Assembly (NCBI GenBank): GCA_022844585.1
Contig: JALHLM010000032.1
Coordinates: forward strand, 1-19,750
Direction of reading: 5' to 3'
Source of the DNA: Pirellulales bacterium
GTDB taxonomy: Bacteria; Planctomycetota; Planctomycetia; Pirellulales; JALHLM01
Length of the DNA stretch: 19,750 bases
The notes under the pieces are model-generated. The model saw only the letters and a program-made list of their open reading frames with translations, was not told the origin of the DNA and did not search any database. This document shows, one piece after another, positions 10,870 through 19,750 of the stretch (its first letter is position 1; each line of letters opens with the position of its first letter). A program made the position numbers and the translations under genes.

Positions 10870-12138
10870 ATGAATCCACATCGTGCGTCCAGCTGCTTGG
10901 CGCTTTCGCTTGCTCTCTGGTGTTCAGGATTCGCTGCATCTACACGCGCTGACGAGCCAGCTCCGCAGGCGGAGTTGGCGTCGCCCTGGAATTTGGAAGA
11001 GTTGAACAAACCGCCCGCCGTGGAATGGGTCGCCCAGGACGGCGCGGTGCATTCCCTGTTCTACGAGGGGGAATCGTATCAAGGGCGTGCGACGCGGGTG
11101 TTCGCTTACTATGCCACGCCGGGGACGCTGGCCGGCGATCGCACGTTGGATCAGTCGTTGCCAGCCGTCGTGCTGCTGCATGGCGGCGGAGGCACCGCCT
11201 TTCGCGAATGGGTCGAACTCTGGGCGAAGCGTGGCTATGCCGCCATCGCGATGGATCTGGCCGGGCATCGCCCGCATGAAGACGCCAACCAACATCAGGC
11301 CGAGAATCGCACGCGTTTAACTGATGGCGGACCGGATCAAGGCGATGATGAGAAGTTCGGCAGCGTTGACCTTTCTCCATCCGAGCAGTGGCCATATCAC
11401 GCGGTCGCCGCGGCGATTCGCGCGCATTCGCTGCTTCGCAGCTTTGCGGAAGTCGACGCCAATCGCACGGCCGTAACGGGCATCAGTTGGGGCGGCTACC
11501 TCACCTGCATCGTGGCGGGCGTGGATCCCCGCTTTCACGCCGCCGTGCCGGTCTACGGCTGCGGTTTCTTGTATGAGAATAGCGTTTGGCTGGATCGCTT
11601 CGCCAACATGTCCGCCGAGCAACGCGAACGCTGGATCACGCTTTGGGATCCCTCTCGATACCTACCGGGCGTCTCGACGCCGATCCTGTTCGTGAATGGC
11701 ACGAACGATTTCGCGTATCCGCTGGATAGCTACATGAAGAGCTATCAGTTGGTCCCAGGCGAAAAGCAGTTGTGCATCACCGTCAATATGCCGCACAGCC
11801 ACACGGACGGCTGGGCGCCCAAGGAGATCGGACTCTTTGTCGATCAACAATTGAATCACGGCGCCCCGCTACCGAAACTCGGCGACACGCGCGTAGAGAA
11901 CGGCACAGTTCACCTGAGCTTCGAAAGTACCACGAAAATTGCGTCAGCCGCGTTACATCACACGACCAGCGATCTGCCCATCAACCAACGCGCCTGGGAA
12001 TCGACCGCCGCCGAAATTCACAGTAACGAAATCACGGTTGCCGCGCCGCCGGACGACACCACGGCCTGGTTCCTAACGATCACGGATGAGCGAGGGGCCG
12101 TGGTGAGCAGTCCTGTCACCATTTCAACTGCGAAGTGA
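10870..12138 (+). CDS. Secreted alpha/beta-hydrolase (acetylxylan esterase-like)
   Basis: A 422-residue exported serine hydrolase. Residues 1 to about 27 form a signal peptide (LALSLALWCSGFAAS, likely cut near TRA/DEP). The alpha/beta-hydrolase core follows: VVLLHGGGG (101-108) is the oxyanion-hole segment, GISWGGY gives nucleophile S207, D280 (VNGTNDFAYP) is the likely acid, and H309 or H311 (MPHSHTDGW) the base. The C-terminal 90 residues (about 333-422) look like a separate beta-rich domain. Comparable planctomycete proteins are often named acetylxylan esterase or prolyl-oligopeptidase-family hydrolase; the substrate here is inference. A longer reading frame starts at 10714, but ATG 10870 places the signal peptide at the N terminus, with AGGA at 10854-10857 as a somewhat distant RBS. 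It is divergent from the kinase gene and convergent with the DUF1501 gene. Confidence 0.87.
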   Translation: MNPHRASSCLALSLALWCSGFAASTRADEPAPQAELASPWNLEELNKPPAVEWVAQDGAVHSLFYEGESYQGRATRVFAYYATPGTLAGDRTLDQSLPAVVLLHGGGGTAFREWVELWAKRGYAAIAMDLAGHRPHEDANQHQAENRTRLTDGGPDQGDDEKFGSVDLSPSEQWPYHAVAAAIRAHSLLRSFAEVDANRTAVTGISWGGYLTCIVAGVDPRFHAAVPVYGCGFLYENSVWLDRFANMSAEQRERWITLWDPSRYLPGVSTPILFVNGTNDFAYPLDSYMKSYQLVPGEKQLCITVNMPHSHTDGWAPKEIGLFVDQQLNHGAPLPKLGDTRVENGTVHLSFESTTKIASAALHHTTSDLPINQRAWESTAAEIHSNEITVAAPPDDTTAWFLTITDERGAVVSSPVTISTAK

Positions 12139-12193
12139 TACGCCACGGAATGAGCGCTCGCCTACCGCCTTACTTGAAAGCGCGCGGCCAATC
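12139..12193. other. Short convergent gap without clear terminator
   Basis: The 55 bp between the convergent hydrolase and DUF1501 stops contain no convincing stem followed by a T-run, only the 8-bp palindrome GAGCGCTC. Confidence 0.4.
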
Positions 12194-13558
12194 TCAAGCA
12201 ACCAAATCCGCGATCGGCGCGCCGATCGGCACCAGCGGATGCGGGCGATTCTGCGAATCGTACAGCGCCAGGTCGTGCGGCAACCCGAGTTGGCGATAGA
12301 TCGTCGCCATCAAATCGCCAGGGATGCAGGGATTCTCTCGCGGAAAAGCGCCGATCTTGTCGCTCGCGCCGTAAATCAATCCCGGCGAAAAGCCGCCGCC
12401 GAACAGCATCAGGCTGTAGCAGTAGTTCCAGTGATCGCGCCCGCCGTCGTTGGCGTTGATCTTGGGCGTGCGGCCGAAATCGCCCATCACGGCCACGATC
12501 GTGCGTTCCAACATCCCGCGGTCGGCCAGATCTTGCACCAGGCTGCTGCAGGCGGCGTCGAGCTGCGGCAACAAATCGCCTTTGAGCCGTTTGAAGTTCC
12601 CGCCGTGCGTGTCCCACGTGGCATTCGCGTCGGGGGCCCAGGAAACCGTGACCAACCGCGTGCCAGCTTCGATCAGACGCCGCGCCAGAAGCGTGCTCTG
12701 CCCGTAAATGTTGCGGCCGTACGACTCGCGCTTCGCGTCCAGTTCGTCATTCAAGCGAAACGCCAGTTGCGTATCCGCCGAAGTGAGTAAATCCATCGCC
12801 CGCATCTGAAACGAATCCATCACCGCCGAAGCGTTCGACGCACGCCGATCACGATCGACGTCATGCAGCAAATGCCGGCGCGACGACCAGCGCTCCGTCG
12901 ACATATCGGCCGAGGCCGATAGCTCAGGAATCGCGAAATCCGGCGCGTTCGGATCGCGCAAGATGAACAGCGGATCGAACGCATGTCCCAAGTACCCGCC
13001 GAAAAAGCCCGGCTGCGGCGGTCCGCCGGCGCCTTCCTTCGTGATGTAGGGCAATGTCACGTGCGGCACCGCGACCCGTTCCGGCGGCCGCAACAGCGTC
13101 ATCACGGAGCCCACCGAAGGATTATCCGTCGGCAACGTGCCACCGCCGACTTCACCGCGATCGTGCCCGGTGAGCGCCACATACACGGCCGCGGCATGGG
13201 CATTGTTGACACTGTGGTGCATCGAACGAATGACCGTCGCGCGGTGCATCTGCCGCGCAAGCCGCGGCAAATGCTCGCTGATCTGGTAACCGGGCAGGCT
13301 GGTGGCGATCGGCTGGAACTCCCCGCGGATGCCATCCGGCGCCCCGGGCTTCATGTCCCACATGTCGAGGTGACTGGGACCGCCATTGAGAAACAAAAAG
13401 ATCGCGGCGTCCGCCTTCGGCTCCAGTCGCCGGTCCGCCACAGCCGCCTCGGCCCGCAACAGCCTCGGCAACGACAACCCCAGCATTCCCAAACCGCCCG
13501 CGGCAAGCAAACGGCGACGGGAGAATGCAAGATCGGATACGTTGCCGGAGCGAGACAT
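12194..13558 (-). CDS. DUF1501 family Tat-exported protein
   Basis: A 454-residue protein of the DUF1501 family, abundant in planctomycetes and structurally related to the alkaline phosphatase/sulfatase superfamily. A Tat-type signal is at the N terminus: twin arginines in FSRRRLLAAGG (14-16), a hydrophobic stretch and LLRAEAA as probable cleavage region. Family motifs are FLFLNGGPSHLDMWDMKP (54-71), VIRSMHH (109-115), WDTHGG (315-320), MGDFGRTPK (358-366) and GRDHWN (373-378), which supply Asp and His residues suited to metal binding. Its function is unknown. DUF1501 genes usually sit next to a DUF1549/DUF1553 cytochrome-like partner; none is present here, so this copy is isolated. The ATG at 13558 is chosen because it puts the Tat signal at the start; the RBS is weak. 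Confidence 0.93.
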   Translation of the reverse strand: MSRSGNVSDLAFSRRRLLAAGGLGMLGLSLPRLLRAEAAVADRRLEPKADAAIFLFLNGGPSHLDMWDMKPGAPDGIRGEFQPIATSLPGYQISEHLPRLARQMHRATVIRSMHHSVNNAHAAAVYVALTGHDRGEVGGGTLPTDNPSVGSVMTLLRPPERVAVPHVTLPYITKEGAGGPPQPGFFGGYLGHAFDPLFILRDPNAPDFAIPELSASADMSTERWSSRRHLLHDVDRDRRASNASAVMDSFQMRAMDLLTSADTQLAFRLNDELDAKRESYGRNIYGQSTLLARRLIEAGTRLVTVSWAPDANATWDTHGGNFKRLKGDLLPQLDAACSSLVQDLADRGMLERTIVAVMGDFGRTPKINANDGGRDHWNYCYSLMLFGGGFSPGLIYGASDKIGAFPRENPCIPGDLMATIYRQLGLPHDLALYDSQNRPHPLVPIGAPIADLVA

Positions 13559-13743
13559 GATAAACTCGGCGTGCGAATGGCGGGTTCGTCCTTGCTCCCT
13601 AGCTTAGACGATGCGCCCCCAGAAAACATCGGCCGCAACTCCCCGACGGATTTTTCGTGCACAGCTTGCAATCCGTCGTCGTCGGGTGCGAATAGGGAAT
13701 AGCGCGAAACGCACCAACCGCGTGAACCGCCAAGGAGCAGGCC

Positions 13744-14778
13744 GTGGAACAGCCTCGAGCGAAAACGCGTCGCCGCCGCTGGCTCAGCTTCAGCCTCCGC
13801 GCCTTCTTCATTCTCCTCACGGCCATCTGCGTCTGGCTCGGCTATCAAGTCAACGCCGCCCGACGGCAGCGCGAAGCGGTGGCGGCGCTCGAAAAACTGG
13901 GGGCGTATGTAGCGTACGACGTGGCCGATCCCTACATGGTTTACGAAGGCGGCGCCGCCTTCCGCCCTCCGGACCTTAACTCCGTGGAGCGTTGGATCGC
14001 CAACCGGCTCGGCAAGGACTACGTCACCACCGCGATCCGCGTGCAGCTTGCTTCGGCGACGGTGCGCGACGAGGACTTGCTTATTCTGGCCGACTTGCCA
14101 GGGTTGGAAGCGATCCAACTGCAGAACTGCCCAAAACTGACCGACGCCACGCTCGCGCAGTTGCCGGCCTCGCGCACGCTAACCGGTGTTGTCATGAATG
14201 GCACGCCAATCTCGGATCGTGGCGTGCGGGAACTTGCCAAATTTCCGCGTCTTCAGGCCCTCTGGCTCGGTGACACGCGCATTACCGACGCCGCGATGGA
14301 ACCGATCGGCCAACTCACGTCGCTGACGACCCTCGACTTGCAGAACACGGCCATTACCGACGCCGGCTTCCAGCAGCTCCATGGCCTGACGAAGCTCTAT
14401 GATCTGACACTAAGCAATACGAAGATCGGCGATGAATCACTAAGGACGATTGGTCAGTTCCCTCAAGTAAGCCGCCTATTTATTGATGGGACGCAAATCA
14501 CCGACGCCGGGTTGAAGCATCTCGCGAAGCTCGAAAACCTGGGAGGCGTCTGGCTGAAACGCACGGAAGTACGCGGGCCAGGCCTCAAGCACTTCGCCGC
14601 CACGAAGGGACAGTTCATCATTCGCCTGAACGACTGCCCGCTCGACGACGAGGCCGTCCCGGCGTTGGCCGGCTTGCCAACTCTGATGTACGTCGATTTG
14701 GGCGGCTCGTCACTCTCCCCGGAAGCGGTGGCGGAATTGCAGACATTGCGACCGACGTTGAAGATCACGCCGCCGTAG
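13744..14778 (+). CDS. Membrane-anchored leucine-rich-repeat protein
   Basis: A 344-residue protein with a basic N terminus (KTRRRRWLSFSLR), one membrane segment (about 18-36, AFFILLTAICVWLGYQV) and the motif NAARRQREAVAALEKLGA that is typical of a large planctomycete family of anchored repeat proteins. From about residue 108 to the end, roughly nine leucine-rich repeats follow the pattern LxxLxLxxTxITDAGL, for example LTTLDLQNTAITDAGF and VSRLFIDGTQITDAGL. Such repeats normally mediate protein binding; the partner is unknown. The start is GTG at 13744, well supported by AAGGAG at 13732-13737 with six bases between. Its last 14 bp overlap the 3' end of the convergent membrane protein gene. 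Confidence 0.92.
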   Translation: MEQPRAKTRRRRWLSFSLRAFFILLTAICVWLGYQVNAARRQREAVAALEKLGAYVAYDVADPYMVYEGGAAFRPPDLNSVERWIANRLGKDYVTTAIRVQLASATVRDEDLLILADLPGLEAIQLQNCPKLTDATLAQLPASRTLTGVVMNGTPISDRGVRELAKFPRLQALWLGDTRITDAAMEPIGQLTSLTTLDLQNTAITDAGFQQLHGLTKLYDLTLSNTKIGDESLRTIGQFPQVSRLFIDGTQITDAGLKHLAKLENLGGVWLKRTEVRGPGLKHFAATKGQFIIRLNDCPLDDEAVPALAGLPTLMYVDLGGSSLSPEAVAELQTLRPTLKITPP

Positions 14779-15235
14779 TGTCGCTTGAACTCCTCCGGCG
14801 AGCTCGGGCGATCGGCAGAACTCGGAAAAGTCCGCAGGCCGCAAGGTATCCGGCGATTACAAGACCAACGGTTGCGAATCCGAATAAGAACTCCGTCGCG
14901 AGCGGTTCCTCGGACAAGAGTTCCTCGCCGATGGTCGTAATCAGGCCGAACATCACGAAGCCAGCCGCGCACAAGTTAAGGATTCCCAGCGGAAATTCGA
15001 GTGACCTGCGGTTCCGATAGTAGGCGAACCATTCCGTCGTCGCGTACATGCCGGTCGGCGCCATCATCATGATCCCGCCGAGAAAAGCGAAAGGGTTCTC
15101 CATCATGGCCACGCTCACGATGCTCATCAAAGTGAGTAGCACCGCGAGCCAGAAATTGATGAAGAAGAAAACGAAGCGAGCTATCCGCGACCAGAACGGG
15201 GTGACATTCAAGGTCTCGGACGAAGTAGTGCTCAT
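14765..15235 (-). CDS. Small four-helix membrane protein
   Basis: A 156-residue hydrophobic protein with four predicted membrane helices, at about 21-45 (FVFFFINFWLAVLL...), 49-67, 83-102 and 115-138, and a short basic tail (RARRRSS). I recognise no family or catalytic motif. GGGAG lies only three bases before the ATG, a tight RBS spacing. The gene lies 54 bp downstream of the histone-like gene on the same strand, so they may share a transcript, and its stop overlaps the LRR gene tail by 14 bp. Confidence 0.78.
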   Translation of the reverse strand: MSTTSSETLNVTPFWSRIARFVFFFINFWLAVLLTLMSIVSVAMMENPFAFLGGIMMMAPTGMYATTEWFAYYRNRRSLEFPLGILNLCAAGFVMFGLITTIGEELLSEEPLATEFLFGFATVGLVIAGYLAACGLFRVLPIARARRRSSSDTTAA

Positions 15236-15289
15236 CGACTCCCATCCACAGTCCGGTGCGCCGCTGCCATGCGGTTCTAACGGTCACCA

Positions 15290-16036
15290 CTACGCGTTAC
15301 GCACATCGCGTCGCCGTTGGTCGCGGCGGCCTTGGGCGGAGACATGGCCGCGGAAACGGGTCGTTTGGCCGGTTTGGGCCATCCGAGCGTCTTTGATGGA
15401 CGTCTCCGCTTCGAGTTGTTGCCCGGCGGTGATCGCAAGGTTGCCTTGCTGCGTGGAGCCGGTATCGTGCGGCGGGTGATGCGGGTGAGAGTCTGTCACC
15501 AGGAGTTTCTTCCTCATCCCGGCCATGATGGCGTCCGACTCCTTGGCGGCGAGCGAACGGGTTGGCTTTTTACCGGCTCGCGTGGCCGGCGCAGCCGACT
15601 TCTTCACTGCCGCGGATTTACGCGCGGCGGCGTTGTTCTCCACCTTCGCGGTGCGCAATGTTTTGCGCGTCGTGGCGCGCGTTGCGCGTGGTCCGCCTGT
15701 AGGCTTCTTCTTCGTCGCCGATTTCCCGGAAACGCCGGTCGTCTTGGCAGCGAGCTTTGTGACCTGCGATTCGAAGCCGGCGAGCGCATCCGCGAAGATC
15801 TGTTCCTTGAGTTGGCTGCGCGTGGCGAGATCTGCGGAACCAACCTGCCGGCGCTGGCCGCGCGCTTGCTTGCGGCTCTGCTCGCGCCATTTGTCCTGAA
15901 GCTTCCGGGCACGCTCGGCGTAGCGTTGCGCTTCTTTCAGCGACAACTCTCCGAGCCTCGGCCGGCGGCTCGCTTCGACAACGCCGAATTCAGCAGCAGT
16001 GCAAACGGTTTTCGCCTTGGCCAAAGGGATGGACAT
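15290..16036 (-). CDS. Histone H1-like basic protein
   Basis: A 248-residue strongly basic protein. Residues about 30-95 are charged and helical (LKEAQRYAERARKLQDKW), possibly a coiled coil. Residues about 96-165 are a low-complexity Lys/Ala/Arg/Thr region (KSATKKKPTGG, ARKSAAVKKSAAPATRAGKK) like the tails of histone H1-like bacterial proteins. The C-terminal part is more ordered, with a His/Pro cluster (TDSHPHHPPHD) and TTRFRGHVSAQGRRDQRRRD. A role in binding DNA or RNA, perhaps nucleoid compaction, is inferred from composition. No signal peptide is seen. GGGAG precedes the ATG by 11 bases. It is the last gene before the 23S rRNA unit and is transcribed away from it. Confidence 0.75.
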   Translation of the reverse strand: MSIPLAKAKTVCTAAEFGVVEASRRPRLGELSLKEAQRYAERARKLQDKWREQSRKQARGQRRQVGSADLATRSQLKEQIFADALAGFESQVTKLAAKTTGVSGKSATKKKPTGGPRATRATTRKTLRTAKVENNAAARKSAAVKKSAAPATRAGKKPTRSLAAKESDAIMAGMRKKLLVTDSHPHHPPHDTGSTQQGNLAITAGQQLEAETSIKDARMAQTGQTTRFRGHVSAQGRRDQRRRDVRNA

Positions 16037-16368
16037 TGCGGATCAACTCCCAACAAAAGGTGGTGTGCGCTTGATCGGCCGCGGATCGTAGTTGGCGTCA
16101 TCGCCCGGCCACCGCCTGATTCTATCATGCTTGCGGGCGGCACAACGACAACGTCGGGATTGCCCGAAGCACATGGTCTGGCGAGCAACTCCGCAACGGT
16201 GCCTGACGTTGTCGCCACGGGGGCATGCCAAGCGATCGGATCACGCGTGGGCTCCTTGCCGAAGCTTGCACGCGTAGGAGCGTCGCCGACGTGCTCTCTC
16301 GATACCGCGACTTCAGTTTCGCCGGCGACGGACCGAAGATACTTGTCCCGGACTGACGAAAAACTTTC
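16037..16368. other. Intergenic region upstream of rRNA promoters
   Basis: About 330 bp between the histone-like gene start and the rRNA control region. Short reading frames on both strands look random. The promoter of the histone-like gene should lie here but no good hexamer pair was found. No tRNA or 16S sequence is present. Confidence 0.5.
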
Positions 16369-16406
16369 CGGAAGGCCTTTTCAAGCAGCCTTCCGTTCCC
16401 TAGAAT
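16369..16406 (+). promoter_or_regulatory. Candidate upstream rRNA promoter P1 with inverted repeat
   Basis: TTTTCA (16378-16383), 17 bp, then TAGAAT (16401-16406) form a moderate sigma-70-like promoter. The perfect inverted repeat CGGAAGGC (16369-16376) / GCCTTCCG (16388-16395) with an 11-nt loop spans its -35 and spacer and may be a regulator site or a hairpin. Tandem promoters are usual for rRNA operons. Confidence 0.4.
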
Positions 16407-16482
16407 GCGGAACTCGCAAGTGTTCGTTGGGCCACCAGCCAGAAAGGGGAAAACGCGAATGAAAAAATTCGAACAGACCCCT

Positions 16483-16511
16483 TTGACAGTGCTGGTCTGA
16501 AGCGATATAGT
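16483..16511 (+). promoter_or_regulatory. Strong 23S rRNA promoter P2
   Basis: A perfect -35 TTGACA (16483-16488), an ideal 17-bp spacer and -10 TATAGT (16506-16511) precede the 23S leader, with an A-rich tract upstream (16461-16467) that could serve as an UP-like element. Transcription should begin near 16518. CAGACC (16474-16479) and GGTCTG (16494-16499) form a perfect inverted repeat flanking the -35 box. Confidence 0.85.
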
Positions 16512-16517
16512 TGGCCC

Positions 16518-16914
16518 CTCACCCAGTAAATGGGACCTTGGCCCCGGCAGTGGTCGCGGGCGTTAACCTCTGAGTCGATAACGGTTTGCGTTATTGGCTG
16601 AAAGGTTCACGCTCATGCCCAGTGCGGCAGTAGTTCTTTGACAATTCGGTTGTGGCAAGAGTGGCATCTTAGAAAACGACTCGTTTGATTGAATCGCGAG
16701 ATTCAAGTCAACGGGCGTGTTCTGGGCTCTTAGACGAATGATGCTTGTGACGTCGGCTTCGGCCGGTGGACACAGGCGGATTCGATTGGAAACGTTACTC
16801 GGTCAGTGGTCGCGCATTGCAAGCGACGCATTGACCTGTAGCGATGACATTAATCTCAGCCAGCGAGGAGTGAGTGACGCAAGTCGCGTAGCGATTCGAG
16901 GGTTGGATTAATGT
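16518..16914 (+). other. 23S rRNA leader
   Basis: About 400 nt from the presumed transcription start to the mature 23S 5' end. It carries the antitermination-like elements described separately. No tRNA-like cloverleaf and no 16S 3' end (anti-Shine-Dalgarno region) can be found, so this leader is not a 16S-23S spacer. The start coordinate is inferred from the promoter. Confidence 0.6.
16575..16645 (+). promoter_or_regulatory. boxB-like hairpin and boxA-like antitermination elements
   Basis: In the rRNA leader, ATAACG (16578-16583) pairs with CGTTAT (16589-16594) around GTTTG, extendable by C-G and G-T pairs to 16575-16597. About 35 nt further on, AGTTCTTTGACAATT (16632-16646 region) resembles rRNA boxA. 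This boxB-then-boxA order is that of Nus-factor antitermination sites in bacterial rRNA operons. Confidence 0.55.

Positions 16915-19750
<2,836 letters not shown>

Noticed and set aside
13351..14118. 255-residue minus-strand open frame across the DUF1501 and LRR gene starts
   Set aside because: It covers two genes with clear family motifs on their own frames and looks like a chance frame.
15317..16462. 381-residue plus-strand open frame
   Set aside because: Antisense to the histone-like gene and running into the rRNA control region; its composition is that of a GC-rich shadow frame and it has no motif.
16459..16500. 13-codon open frame starting MKKFEQ just upstream of the 23S gene
   Set aside because: It contains the -35 box of the rRNA promoter and has no RBS; it is the A-rich upstream tract read as codons.
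16638..16643. Second TTGACA as a further rRNA promoter
   Set aside because: No -10 hexamer lies at a suitable distance, and the sequence context is that of boxA.
16518..16914. 16S-23S spacer with tRNA genes
   Set aside because: No cloverleaf and no 16S 3' end can be found in the leader.

Overview
The window looks like a chromosomal contig end from a GC-rich member of the Planctomycetota, probably of the Pirellulales type (lineage inferred from gene content only). The markers are a Tat-exported DUF1501 protein, an LRR protein with the typical planctomycete membrane anchor ahead of an arginine-rich juxtamembrane segment, a Ser/Thr kinase fused to an nSTAND ATPase and an FGE-like domain, and a 23S rRNA gene with its own promoter and no 16S or tRNA beside it. 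The first 14 bases are an Illumina adapter remnant, so the true sequence begins near base 15.

Left part (1-6706): a plus-oriented terminator hairpin; katG (minus), a complete bifunctional catalase-peroxidase; a GMC-family FAD oxidoreductase with an unusual N-terminal extension (minus); then, divergently, a two-gene plus-strand unit of an unrecognised protein overlapping a glycosyltransferase that appears to fuse a DUF3431-like domain to a GT-A domain.

Middle part (6654-13558): a 1303-residue kinase / nSTAND ATPase / membrane segment / helical repeat / FGE-like protein (minus), whose 3' end overlaps the glycosyltransferase by 53 bp tail to tail; a divergent secreted alpha/beta-hydrolase (plus); and a DUF1501 protein (minus). 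The kinase has HCD in place of HRD, and the FGE-like domain lacks the active-site cysteines, so it is more likely a sensor or binding domain than a formylglycine-generating enzyme.

Right part (13744-19750): an LRR membrane-anchored protein (plus) overlapping a small four-helix membrane protein (minus) by 14 bp, a Lys/Ala-rich histone-H1-like protein (minus), then an rRNA control region (one strong and one weaker candidate promoter, a boxB-like hairpin and a boxA-like element) and the 23S rRNA gene, cut off by the window end near E. coli position 2521.

The most notable element is a compact 300-nt group I intron inside the 23S gene, after the equivalent of E. coli U1931. P1, P3, P4, P5, P6, P7, P8 and three P9-type hairpins can be paired by eye, the guanosine-site helix P7 is intact, the last intron base is G, and removing it restores the conserved 23S sequence. 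It encodes no recognisable homing endonuclease.
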